Origin: Raineyella sp. W15-4 | GTDB lineage: Bacteria; Actinomycetota; Actinomycetes; Propionibacteriales; Propionibacteriaceae | Direction: 5' to 3' | DNA length: 64,000 nucleotides | Assembly (NCBI RefSeq): GCF_033170155.1 | Contig: NZ_CP137079.1 | Span: 1,860,001-1,924,000, forward strand | Notes under the pieces: model-generated | Told to the model about the DNA's origin: nothing | Databases searched by the model: none | What the model saw: only the letters and a program-made list of their open reading frames with translations | Made by a program: the position numbers and the translations under genes | Shown here: one piece after another, positions 27,789-35,399 of the stretch | How the letters are laid out: each line of letters begins with the position of its first letter | How positions within the stretch are numbered: position 1 is the first letter of the stretch

Positions 27789-28565
27789 GTGACCGTGATC
27801 GAGATACTCAACATCAACAAGCTTGCGCGCGCCAGGGAGACCGGGCGCCTCGTCGGCACCATCCTCCAGACTCTCAAGGCCCGGTGTGCGGTCGGCACGA
27901 ATCTGCTGGAGATCGATCAATGGACGAAGGAGATGATCCTCCGTGCCGGCGCCACCTCCTGCTACATCGACTACGCGCCCTCCTTCGGGCGGGGGCCCTT
28001 CGGGCACTACATCTGCACGGCGGTCAACGACGCGGTCCTGCACGGCTTGCCGCACGACTACCGGCTCACCGACGGCGACCTGTTGACTCTCGATCTCGCG
28101 GTGGTCAGGGACGGTGTCGCCGCGGACGCCGCAATCAGCTTCATCGTCGGCAACGCGCGCGACGAGGATGTGACGATGATCGCCGCGACCGAGCGTGCGC
28201 TCGCCGCGGGAATCCGCGCCGCCGCCCCGGGCGCCCACATCGGTGACATCTCCCATGCGATCGAGCGCGTGCTCTCCGAGGCCGGATATGCCATCAATCG
28301 CGAGTTCGGCGGTCACGGCATCGGGTCCACCATGCATCAAGACCCTCACGTGGCCAACGCGGGCCGCCCCGGACGCGGATACAGGCTCCGTCCCGGGCTC
28401 CTCCTGGCGCTCGAACCGTGGGTGATGGCCGACACCGACGAACTCGTCACCGACCCCGACGGGTGGACCCTCCGCAGCGCCACCGGAAGTCGGACCGCAC
28501 ACAGCGAGCACACCATCGCGATCACCGAGACCAGCGCAGAAATCCTCACGCTCCCGGCCACTTGA
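27789..28565 (+). CDS. map: Type I methionine aminopeptidase
   Basis: A 258-residue type I methionine aminopeptidase, which removes initiator Met. All five metal ligands can be seen: Asp in LTLDLAV, Asp in VAADAA, His in GGHGIGSTMHQDPHV, Glu in LALEPWV and Glu in SEHTIAI; the substrate His is in DAVLHGLP. GTG 27795 has AAAGGGG upstream and is an alternative to GTG 27789. It is divergent from an XRE gene with a shared palindrome, so unlike a housekeeping map it appears to be regulated. It may be a second, conditional enzyme. Confidence 0.92.
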   Translation: MTVIEILNINKLARARETGRLVGTILQTLKARCAVGTNLLEIDQWTKEMILRAGATSCYIDYAPSFGRGPFGHYICTAVNDAVLHGLPHDYRLTDGDLLTLDLAVVRDGVAADAAISFIVGNARDEDVTMIAATERALAAGIRAAAPGAHIGDISHAIERVLSEAGYAINREFGGHGIGSTMHQDPHVANAGRPGRGYRLRPGLLLALEPWVMADTDELVTDPDGWTLRSATGSRTAHSEHTIAITETSAEILTLPAT

Positions 28566-28611
28566 GCCCCTGTGCCACCAGCGTGACCGCAGCGGGCCAG
28601 TAGCCCTGGGC

Positions 28612-30423
28612 TCAGTCGCGAGGCGGGCGCCGCCGGTCGTTTCGCCACGGACGGCCCCGGTCCAGTTCGAGCTTGATGAGCTGGCCCGAGATGCGGGTGG
28701 ACCGCAGCGCCTCCCAGACGTCCGGCGGCAGCGTCGCCGGCAGCTCGACCAGCGAGTGGTCGGCACGGATGTCGATCCGGCCGAAGTCGTCCCGTCCCAG
28801 CCCACCTTCGTTGGCCAGTGCACCGACGATCTGTCGTGGAGAGACCTGCTGCCGGCGCCCGACAGCGATGCGGTAGGCGACGAGATCACCGGCGGATCGG
28901 CGCCCGCCCCTGCCCGGCCGCCCGCCTCGATCGTCACGGCGATCCCGGGACCCGCGAGCGTCCTCCTCTCCCGCGCCGCGCTCGCGGCGCCCCTTCCTGT
29001 CGTCACGGGAAGGGGGGCGCGTCGGCTCGGGCTCGGGTTCCAGCAGCATCGGCTCGTCGCCCTGCAACACGGCGGCCAGAGCCGCGGCGACGTCCACCTC
29101 CGGGACGTCGTACTCGCGGACGTAGTGGGTCACCACGTCGCGGAAGAAATCGATCCGCTCGGGGGTCTCCAGTGCTGTGCTGATCGCGTCGTCGAACCGG
29201 GTCAGGCGGGTGGCGTTGATGTCCTCGACGGTCGGCAGGTCCATCTGGGTCAGGGTCTGCCGGGTGGCCTTCTCGATGTCACGGAGCAGGCGGCGCTCGC
29301 GCGGCGTGACGAACGAGATGGCATCGCCGCTGCGTCCGGCCCGGCCGGTGCGCCCGACGCGATGGACGTACGACGCGGTGTCGGTCGGGATATCGAAGTT
29401 GACCACGTGACTGATCCGGTCCACGTCGAGCCCGCGAGCGGCGACATCGGTGGCGACGAGGATGTCGAGCTTGCCCGACTTGAGCTGGTTGATCGTCCGC
29501 TCCCGCGCCGCCTGGGCGATGTCGCCGTTGATGGCGGCCGCAGAGAATCCACGGGCCCGCAGCTTCTCGGCCAGCGTCTCGGTCTCGTTCTTGGTGCGGA
29601 CGAAGACGATCATGCCCTCGAAGTTCTCCACCTCGAGGATGCGGGTGAGCGCGTCCACCTTCTGCGGATAGGACACGACCAGATAGCGGTGGGTGACGTT
29701 CGCGGCGGTCGAGGTGGTGCCCTTGACGCTCACCTCCAGTGGATCGGTCAGGTACTTCTTCGACAGCGCCCGGATCTGCCTGGGCATGGTCGCCGAGAAC
29801 AGCGCGACCTGCTTGTCCGTCGGCGTGTCGGCGAGGATCCGCTCGACGTCCTCGGCGAATCCCATATTGAGCATCTCGTCGGCTTCGTCGAGCACCAGGT
29901 AACGCAGTTCGGATAGGTCGAGCGTGCCGCGGTCGAGGTGGTCGATGATGCGTCCGGGTGTGCCCACGACCACGTGGACGCCGCGAGCAAGGGCGCTGAG
30001 CTGGACGCCGTAGCCCTGCCCGCCGTACACCGGCAGCAGACGGACATCCCGCAGCTGGGCCGCGTAGCTCTCGAACGCCTCGGCGACCTGCAGGGCCAGC
30101 TCGCGAGTCGGGGCGAGCACCAGCGCCTGCGGCGCCTTCTGCTTCCGGTCGAGGCGCTCGAGGATGGGCAGCGCGTACGCGGCGGTCTTGCCCGTGCCGG
30201 TCTGGGCCAGGCCGATGACGTCATGGCCTGCCAGCAGCGCGGGGATTGTCGCCGCCTGGATCGGCGAGGGCGACTCGTAGCCCAAGTCCCGCAACGCCCT
30301 GAGGATCTTGTCATCGAGACCCAGGTCGGCGAACGAGGCCCGCTCCTCGGTCTCCCGATCAGGATCGGCCTCGCTCTCGGACGTCGCCACGGCATCCACG
30401 ACACCAGGTGTTTGGTCGCTCAC
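28612..30423 (-). CDS. DEAD-box RNA helicase (DeaD/CsdA type)
   Basis: A 603-residue ATP-dependent RNA helicase. Motifs in order: Q-motif region SPIQAATIPAL, Walker A AQTGTGKT, PTRELA, TPGRI, DEAD in VLDEADEML, SAT in LFSATMP, then helicase C with ATDVAARGLD and HRVGRTGRAG. A long Arg/Asp-rich linker (about 440-510) leads to a C-terminal DbpA-type RNA-binding domain (YRIAVGRRQQVSPRQIVGAL). It is usually involved in ribosome assembly and cold response. It is flanked on both sides by a 382-bp direct repeat. Confidence 0.95.
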   Translation of the reverse strand: MSDQTPGVVDAVATSESEADPDRETEERASFADLGLDDKILRALRDLGYESPSPIQAATIPALLAGHDVIGLAQTGTGKTAAYALPILERLDRKQKAPQALVLAPTRELALQVAEAFESYAAQLRDVRLLPVYGGQGYGVQLSALARGVHVVVGTPGRIIDHLDRGTLDLSELRYLVLDEADEMLNMGFAEDVERILADTPTDKQVALFSATMPRQIRALSKKYLTDPLEVSVKGTTSTAANVTHRYLVVSYPQKVDALTRILEVENFEGMIVFVRTKNETETLAEKLRARGFSAAAINGDIAQAARERTINQLKSGKLDILVATDVAARGLDVDRISHVVNFDIPTDTASYVHRVGRTGRAGRSGDAISFVTPRERRLLRDIEKATRQTLTQMDLPTVEDINATRLTRFDDAISTALETPERIDFFRDVVTHYVREYDVPEVDVAAALAAVLQGDEPMLLEPEPEPTRPPSRDDRKGRRERGAGEEDARGSRDRRDDRGGRPGRGGRRSAGDLVAYRIAVGRRQQVSPRQIVGALANEGGLGRDDFGRIDIRADHSLVELPATLPPDVWEALRSTRISGQLIKLELDRGRPWRNDRRRPPRD

Positions 30424-30517
30424 CCCTCGACCCTAGTCGGTCCGACGGTGCCGCGGCACGCTGTCACGTCGAGTCGCGCCGGAGGGAGGCCGGGATCTCG
30501 TTCGCCTCGAAGCCGTG

Positions 30518-30805
30518 TCAGGCTGTGGCCAAGGTCGTACGGCCGGGTGCTGCCGTCCCGGAGCCGTGACGGAGGTCGGCCCAGATCTCATCCAGCGACA
30601 ACCCCAACACATCGGCGATCGCGGCGATGGTGGGAAAGGACGGCGTGGCCACCCTCCCGGACTCGATCTTCCGCAACGTCTCCGGGGAGATGCCCGCCTC
30701 CAGGGCGACCTGCACCATCGTACGCTCACCTCGCGCCTGACGCAGCATCGCGCCGAGCTGCTCGCCGCGCTGAATGTCCTCCGGCGTGAGGGGCAGTCTG
30801 ACCAC
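30518..30805 (-). CDS. XRE-family regulator (copy 2)
   Basis: 95 residues, differing from copy 1 at about a dozen positions, mainly in the N-terminal PEDIQRGEQL and the C-terminal GTAAPGRTT segments; the helix-turn-helix is unchanged. GTG 30805 follows TAGAAT in the same arrangement as copy 1. Its divergent partner gene is reduced to a 5' stub, so if expressed it can only autoregulate or act on the copy 1 promoter. Confidence 0.85.
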   Translation of the reverse strand: MVRLPLTPEDIQRGEQLGAMLRQARGERTMVQVALEAGISPETLRKIESGRVATPSFPTIAAIADVLGLSLDEIWADLRHGSGTAAPGRTTLATA

Positions 30806-30816
30806 GCACCCGATTC

Positions 30817-30844
30817 TAATACCGGTGTAGTTTGACCGGTATTA
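30817..30844. promoter_or_regulatory. Palindromic operator, copy 2
   Basis: Identical TAATACCGGT / ACCGGTATTA palindrome with an 8-base spacer, as at 27742-27769. Confidence 0.85.
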
Positions 30845-30863
30845 TTATTGGAGCCAAAAAGGG

Positions 30864-30900
30864 GTGACCGTGATCGAGATACTCAACACCAACAAGCTCA
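30864..30900 (+). pseudogene. Methionine aminopeptidase 5' stub
   Basis: Reads MTVIEILNTNKL as in the intact map gene, then diverges. The frame runs on to 31115 but the added residues (Arg/Pro/His-rich) show no aminopeptidase similarity. Confidence 0.8.
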
Positions 30901-31354
30901 CGATTCGTTCAATAATCGTCAGTAATAAAAGCCTCGAAGCACCTGGCGGCGACTTGGTCGACGGGGCGAAACACGGTCGGCGAATCAGGCGTTTCCTCAG
31001 CGCACTTCGACGCCCAGGTCTTCGCGATCAACGTGCTCCCTTCCCCAGACGGCCCCGGCATCAGCGTCATCCTCACCGCGACACCCACGGAACCCGGCCA
31101 ACAGTCCCTCAATAGACCGCATGACGACCCGGTGACACCGGCTCAGGGGACATACCAATGCCCAGATGCCTGCGAGTCATGGTCCGCGACCCATTCGACC
31201 CGTAGGATGAGCACCGGGCTCTCCGATCGGACGATCCGGAGGAACGATGTTGCACCCTGACCTCCTCGGAACACTGAGGTCGTCGGCATCCCAGTTACCA
31301 CAGGACACGGCCGGCATCCCAGCAACAACACCCGAATGAGAGGGAGACACACCC
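30901..31354. other. Gene-poor stretch with decayed coding sequence
   Basis: It begins A/T-rich (30900-30935). Frame 1 from about 30920 to 31260 is open and reads plausibly as the end of a protein (HFDAQVFAINVLPSPDGPG, ISVILTATPTEPG), but it has no start and matches no family I know. I see no RNA gene or hairpin. It is probably debris at the edge of the integrated element. Confidence 0.4.
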
Positions 31355-31576
31355 ATGACCGCACACATTTTCGGCAACCCGAACCCGCTCGACTCGATCA
31401 ACAAGGCCTTCCCCGCTGCCAAGGGGATTGACCCGCTGCAGTGGGCGGCCGATGTGCTGTCCGCCAAGGGCCTGTCGGCTTCCAACAACACCGTCAAGGC
31501 CGTGAAGGCGGTGCGAGACGCCGAGCCGTCCCTCGACCTCAACAGCGCGGTCTACCTCGTCGACCGCCTGAAGTGA
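31355..31576 (+). CDS. Small hypothetical protein
   Basis: 73 residues, mixed composition with two to three predicted helices (IDPLQWAADVLSAKGLS, NTVKAVKAVRDAEPSLDL), no membrane segment and no recognised domain. ATG 31355 is preceded by GAGAGGGAG. It ends 33 bp before another well-placed start (31610) that is broken by the IS insertion. Its place next to recombinase remains suggests a small phage- or element-borne protein, but that is only context. Confidence 0.6.
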   Translation: MTAHIFGNPNPLDSINKAFPAAKGIDPLQWAADVLSAKGLSASNNTVKAVKAVRDAEPSLDLNSAVYLVDRLK

Positions 31577-31609
31577 TCACCACCCCACCATCGAAGGAGG
31601 TGTACGGCA

Positions 31610-31628
31610 TGACTGGATCGCACCGGGT
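31610..31628 (+). pseudogene. Start of a gene interrupted by the IS
   Basis: GAAGGAGGTG lies 6 bases before ATG 31610 (MTGSHRV), an unusually strong ribosome site for this window. The coding sequence then runs into the IS3 element. It could be the original 5' end of the serine recombinase whose 3' part resumes after the IS at about 33126, with most of the N-terminal half deleted. Confidence 0.45.
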
Positions 31629-32585
31629 TCAGTGGAGGGCGAGTTCTGCCGAGTCTGCTGACGTCGGCGGGGTGGTTGTAGCGTAGTAGAGGTCCTCGTG
31701 TTCTGCTGGTGGTCGGTCGTTGCACCAGCTGTGGAGGCGCCGGTTGTTGTACCAGTCGACCCATTCGAGGGTGGCGTATTCGCCGGCGTCGAGCCCGGTC
31801 CAGGGGCCTTGGCGCCAGATGAGTTCTTTCTTGTAGAGGCGATTCAGCGCTTCGGCAGCGGCATTGTCGTAGGAATCCCCGACGCTGCCGACGGAAGCTT
31901 CTATTCCGGCTTCCTTTAATCGTTGGGTGTAGGCAATCGCAAGATATTGCGACCCATGGTCGGAATGATGGACCAGATTCTCCATTTCGTGGCCAGCGCG
32001 CCGGCGTTGCCAGATCGCCTGTTCCAGGGCATCGAGGGCCAGGTCGGTGCGCAGGCTCGCCGAGACCCGCCAGCCGACAATGCGCCGGCTGAACAGGTCC
32101 ATCACGAACGCCACGTAGCAGAACCCTGCCCAGGTGGCGACGTAAGTGATGTCGGCCACCCAGCGCCTGTTCGGCGCGGGGGCGGTGAAGTCCCGGCGCA
32201 GCAGGTCGTCAGGGCGCTGGTCGGCTGCCCGTGGTCTGGTCGTGCGGGTGGAGCGGGCCGGTGAGACTCCTTGCAGGCCCAGGGCCCGCATTCGACGTTG
32301 GACGGTGCAGCGGGCGACCGGGTGGTCGGGGTCGGTTCGGTTGAGTTCCTTCCAGACCTTGCGGTGACCGTAGACGCCGTAGTTGGCCGTGTGGACCTCC
32401 TTGATGCGCTCATCGAGGAGGGCGTCGCTGATCGTGCGAGCCGCTGGTGGGCGTGACTTACTGGCGTAGTAGGTGGACGGGGCGATCCTGATGTCGGCTT
32501 CGGTCAGCGTGACGCAGATCGGCTCGACCCCGTGTTCATCACGATGGGTGTCGATGAACCCGATGATGTCTTCTATTGGCGGTCG
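31629..32585 (-). CDS. IS3-family transposase OrfB (DDE integrase core)
   Basis: A 318-residue DDE transposase segment. HTH_21-like region ERIKEVHTANYGVYGHRKVW, then the catalytic core with Asp in WVADITYV, Asp in HHSDHGSQY and Glu in NAAAEALNRLYKKELI. It has no own start near its 5' end; it is read by -1 frameshift from orfA at the junction CTCGACCGCC (about 32578-32587), where OrfA ends in AELDRQ and OrfB continues in DRPPIEDIIGF. All three acidic residues are present, so it may be active. Confidence 0.88.
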   Translation of the reverse strand, partial: RPPIEDIIGFIDTHRDEHGVEPICVTLTEADIRIAPSTYYASKSRPPAARTISDALLDERIKEVHTANYGVYGHRKVWKELNRTDPDHPVARCTVQRRMRALGLQGVSPARSTRTTRPRAADQRPDDLLRRDFTAPAPNRRWVADITYVATWAGFCYVAFVMDLFSRRIVGWRVSASLRTDLALDALEQAIWQRRRAGHEMENLVHHSDHGSQYLAIAYTQRLKEAGIEASVGSVGDSYDNAAAEALNRLYKKELIWRQGPWTGLDAGEYATLEWVDWYNNRRLHSWCNDRPPAEHEDLYYATTTPPTSADSAELALH

Positions 32586-33058
32586 AGCTCCGCCTGCGCG
32601 AAATACGCGCTCGCCTGGCGCAGAATCGTGTTCGCGCGCCGCAGTTCGCGATTCTCCTTTTCCAACTGTGCGATTCTTTGCGCGTCGTCGGTGGTGGTCC
32701 CGGGCGCCTCGCCGGCATCGATGCGTGCCTGCTTGACCCAGTTGCGCAGCGTGTCGGTGTTGATGCCCAACTGCTCGCCGACCTGGCGGCAGGCCCGGGT
32801 GACGGTCAAGCCAGGGGTCTCGGCGAGCTTGTCACGGACCAGTCGGGCCGCGCGCTCACGCATCTCATCGGGTACTTCTTCGGAGCTGGCATGGCCTGCA
32901 TCCTTCCGTTGGATCAGACCCTCCACCAACCCCGGTGCGATCCACAACGCGGACTTCGAGACACCGAAATCACGGGCGATCTGCTCGACCGGGGCATCGG
33001 AGGCCCGCGCGGCGCGCACGACGTCGCGGCGGAACTCGTCGGGGCACTTCCTCGGCAT
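32573..33058 (-). CDS. IS3-family transposase OrfA, longer than usual
   Basis: 161 residues, against about 90-110 for most OrfA. The C-terminal 100 residues are an ordinary OrfA: MRERAARLVRDKLAETPG, a helix-turn-helix (LGINTDTLRNWVKQARID) and a leucine-zipper-like end (IAQLEKENRELRRANTILRQ). In front of it lies a second OrfA-like helix-turn-helix (PRKCPDEFRRDVV and IARDFGVSKSALW) joined through IAPGLVEGLIQ. It looks like a fusion of two OrfA N-termini. Start ATG 33058 has AAGGATC upstream. Confidence 0.8.
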   Translation of the reverse strand: MPRKCPDEFRRDVVRAARASDAPVEQIARDFGVSKSALWIAPGLVEGLIQRKDAGHASSEEVPDEMRERAARLVRDKLAETPGLTVTRACRQVGEQLGINTDTLRNWVKQARIDAGEAPGTTTDDAQRIAQLEKENRELRRANTILRQASAYFAQAELDRQ

Positions 33059-33125
33059 GGGTTGATCCTTCCATGAGCCAGCTCCACCAGCTCGTATCAG
33101 GAGTCAACCAAACCTGCAGCGGTCC

Positions 33126-34124
33126 CCCACGTACAAAGATGAGGCCTACCCCGGCCGGCACGAACCGCTGATCGAGCGTGACCTGTTCGACCACGTCCAA
33201 GATCTGATCGCCGCACGAGGCCATTCCGGCGAGCGGCGCCGGGTCGTCAACCACTACTTGAAGGGCACCCTGTGGTGCGGCGCCTGCTTTCGCCGTGACG
33301 GCTCCATCCGACGCATGATCGTCCGGCGCACCATCGCCCGCAACGGCGACGAGTACCTGTACTACTTCTGCCGCGGTACCCAGGACGGACTCTGCGACGC
33401 GAAGTACTCCAACCTGCAGCGCATCGAACGCGCCGTCGAGGAGCACTACCGCACCGTCCAGTTCTCCCCGGACTTCCTGCAAGCCATGCGCCAGACCCTG
33501 GCCGATGCGCTGGCCGACCAGGAAGCTTCCCAACGAGCCCTCAAGGAGCAGCTCGACGGTCACCTGGCCCGCCTCGACGCCCAGGAAGCGAACCTCCTCG
33601 ACCTGATCGGCGACGTGACCATCCCCCGGGACATGATCCGCGCCAGGCTCCGCGAGATCGGCACCTCGCGCGAACGCATCACCGCCCAGCTCAACGCCAC
33701 AACGGACAGTCTCACCGACGCCATCGCATTCATCGAGGCCAACCTGCAACTCCTCGAGAATCCCTATGAGCTCTACCTGAACGCCAGCGATGAAGTCCGC
33801 CGCCGCCTCAATCAGGCCATCTTCAAGCGGATCTTTATCGACCACGACGAGATCATCGACCACGACCTCGAAGATCCACTGGGCGACCTGTTCACCGTCC
33901 AGACGATCTACCACGCCACGCTCGTCGGGGCACCGCCCGGCGACTTGCCCGCCATCGCCCAGCACACCTGGAACACCCACCACCCAACGAAGAAAGGAGC
34001 CGTCCCGAAGGACGACTCCTTTACTTCACGGGCCCTGAAAGCTCCAGCGCCCGTGCAATGGGGCGCTGTTTGCAGTAAGCCTCACAAGGTCGGGCTGACA
34101 GGATTTGAACCTGCGACCCCCTGA
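33126..34124 (+). pseudogene. Large serine recombinase, N-terminal catalytic half missing
   Basis: The open frame begins inside the recombinase domain (TYKDEAYPGRHEPLIERDLF), followed by the zinc ribbon (LWCGACFRRDGS and YYFCRGTQDGLCDAKY, with CxxC-type pairs) and a coiled coil (QASQRALKEQ to FIEANLQLLENP). The N-terminal resolvase domain with the catalytic Ser is absent; an IS3 element lies directly upstream. The frame reads through a hairpin and the end of tRNA-Pro, giving a spurious LTGFEPATP tail. TTG 33258 could start a fragment, but it could not catalyse recombination. Confidence 0.85.
33993..34022 (+). terminator. Hairpin near the end of the recombinase fragment
   Basis: AAAGGAGCCGTCC, loop CGAA, GGACGACTCCTTT: a 13-bp stem with two mismatches, followed by a short T-run. 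It lies inside the open frame, which supports the view that the original coding sequence ended before it. Confidence 0.7.
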
Positions 34125-34163
34125 CCCCCAGTCAGGTGCGCTACCAAGCTGCGCTACAGCCCG
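34090..34163 (-). tRNA. tRNA-Pro (anticodon GGG)
   Basis: Complete 74-base cloverleaf on the minus strand: acceptor CGGGCTG/CAGCCCG with discriminator A, D stem GCGC/GCGC, anticodon stem CCTGA/TCAGG with loop CTGGGGG, variable GGGTC, T arm GCAGG-TTCAAAT-CCTGT. The CCA is not encoded. The 3' end of the tRNA faces the serine recombinase fragment, so it is a plausible attachment site of the element. Confidence 0.96.
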
Positions 34164-34258
34164 TGAGCCGCGGATCTCGCCGCGGCCACGAGTGGCAACC
34201 CTACTACCCCGGCCCTGATCGCGCCAATCGCGCCACCGGGTCGCCTAGCATCGATCTC

Positions 34259-35293
34259 GTGGCAACGGCGAACGAAGCCCTGGCAACAGGGAACACGACA
34301 GGCAACAACGTGGCGATCGCCCTCGGCGGTGGCGGCGCCCGCGGATACGCTCACATCGGTGTGGTCGCCGAGCTCCGGGACCGCGGCTACCGGGTCACCC
34401 GGATCGCCGGCACGTCCATGGGGGCGATCGTCGGCGCCCTCTACTCCTCCGGGCATCTCGACGCCTTCACCGACTGGGCGCTCGAGCTGCGTACGCAACG
34501 CGAGGTGCTCCGCCTGATGGATCCGAACCTCCGCGGCCCGAGCACCGTCAAGATCGACCGGGTGCTCCAGCGGGTCGCCGAGATCATCGAGGTGGAGCGG
34601 ATCGAGGATCTGCCCATCCCGTTCACCGCGGTCGCCGCCGACCTGTGGACCCGACGCGAGGTGTGGTTCCAGGAGGGCCCGATCGGTCCAGCCGTCCGCG
34701 CCTCCATCGCGATACCGGGAGTCTTCCCACCCGTCGTCCTCAACGGGCGGCTGCTCGTCGACGGCGGGGTGCTCAACCAGGTGCCGGTCAGCGTGCTGGC
34801 CTCCGCCCCCGCCGACATCACCCTCGCCGTCACCCTGGACGGCTACGAACCCCACCGTGGCGCCGCCCTGCCGGTGCGGACCTCGGCCGACGAGCAGCCC
34901 GAGGAGGAGTGGACGTCCCGGCTGCGCCAGACCATGGGGCACCTGATGGAGGCCGAGCCGCTGCGTACGCTCGCCTCCCTGATGGTCGGCCGCGGCCGCA
35001 CCCTTCCGTCCGGTTCCGCAGCCCCCTCGGTGGAGGAACTGTTCGGGGAGATGCCGCCCGGGCTGCGGACGACCGACGTGATGACGATGGCGCTGGAGAC
35101 GATGCAGACGATCGTGCAGCGCTACCAGTTCGCCTCCTTCCCGCCCGACGTGGTGGTGACGGTCCCCCGCGACTCGCTCGGCACGCTGGACTTCCACAAG
35201 GCCGAGGAGCAGATCGCGCTCGGTCGCTGGCTGGCGGCGCAGGCCTTCGACCGGGCTGGCATGGTCGGCGGCGACAGCGCCGTCACCCCCTGA
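34259..35293 (+). CDS. Patatin-like phospholipase
   Basis: A 344-residue patatin/RssA-like lipid acyl hydrolase with a Ser-Asp dyad: oxyanion GGGGARG (from about residue 22), nucleophile GTSMG with Ser53, and Asp168 in DGGVLNQ. There is no signal peptide. The start is uncertain: the frame is open to 34136, inside the tRNA gene; GTG 34259 is preferred since TAGCAT lies about 8 bases upstream and would make a leaderless message. Confidence 0.9.
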   Translation: MATANEALATGNTTGNNVAIALGGGGARGYAHIGVVAELRDRGYRVTRIAGTSMGAIVGALYSSGHLDAFTDWALELRTQREVLRLMDPNLRGPSTVKIDRVLQRVAEIIEVERIEDLPIPFTAVAADLWTRREVWFQEGPIGPAVRASIAIPGVFPPVVLNGRLLVDGGVLNQVPVSVLASAPADITLAVTLDGYEPHRGAALPVRTSADEQPEEEWTSRLRQTMGHLMEAEPLRTLASLMVGRGRTLPSGSAAPSVEELFGEMPPGLRTTDVMTMALETMQTIVQRYQFASFPPDVVVTVPRDSLGTLDFHKAEEQIALGRWLAAQAFDRAGMVGGDSAVTP

Positions 35294-35309
35294 CCGGCCC
35301 GGCACGACC

Positions 35310-35340
35310 TGAACGCTGTTCACCACCTGAACGCTGTACA
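35310..35340 (+). promoter_or_regulatory. Tandem BioQ-like operators before bioY
   Basis: TGAACGCTGTTCA (35310-35322) is a perfect TGAAC-N3-GTTCA palindrome, and TGAACGCTGTACA (35328-35340) repeats it with one change, 18 bp apart. BioQ (TetR family) of corynebacteria and mycobacteria binds TGAAC-N3-type palindromes at biotin genes. A -10-like TACACT follows at 35361-35366, so binding would block the promoter. Confidence 0.75.
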
Positions 35341-35399
35341 AGTCGACGGGTCCCGGACCTTACACTCGCGGTGTCCGTCCCACGACCCAAGGACTCGAA

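Larger units (their letters stand above)
27443..27824. repeat. Direct repeat, left copy (XRE + promoter + map 5' end)
   Basis: This 382-bp stretch recurs at 30518-30899 with no net insertion or deletion (constant offset 3075) and few mismatches. It holds the XRE gene, the palindrome and the first dozen codons of map. Confidence 0.88.
30518..30899. repeat. Direct repeat, right copy
   Basis: Second copy of the 27443-27824 repeat. Identity ends abruptly after AACAAGCT, where the map reading frame meets A/T-rich unrelated sequence. Confidence 0.88.
31620..33125 (-). mobile_element. IS3-family insertion sequence
   Basis: About 1.5 kb with overlapping orfA and orfB on the minus strand, the IS3 layout with a -1 frameshift. 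Ends are approximate: on the right, recombinase coding sequence resumes near 33126; on the left, orfB stops at 31629. I could not identify convincing terminal inverted repeats by eye. Confidence 0.8.

Noticed and set aside
31600-33130. Terminal inverted repeats of the IS3 element
   Set aside because: GGTTcA-like and GGTTGA-like bases near both ends are too weak to call exact ends by eye.
34026-34124. C-terminal tail of the recombinase frame ending in LTGFEPATP
   Set aside because: It is translation of the hairpin and the tRNA-Pro antisense, a well-known annotation artefact.
34136-34258. N-terminal extension of the patatin gene
   Set aside because: It begins inside the tRNA gene, and the residues do not look like the family; GTG 34259 is the better start.
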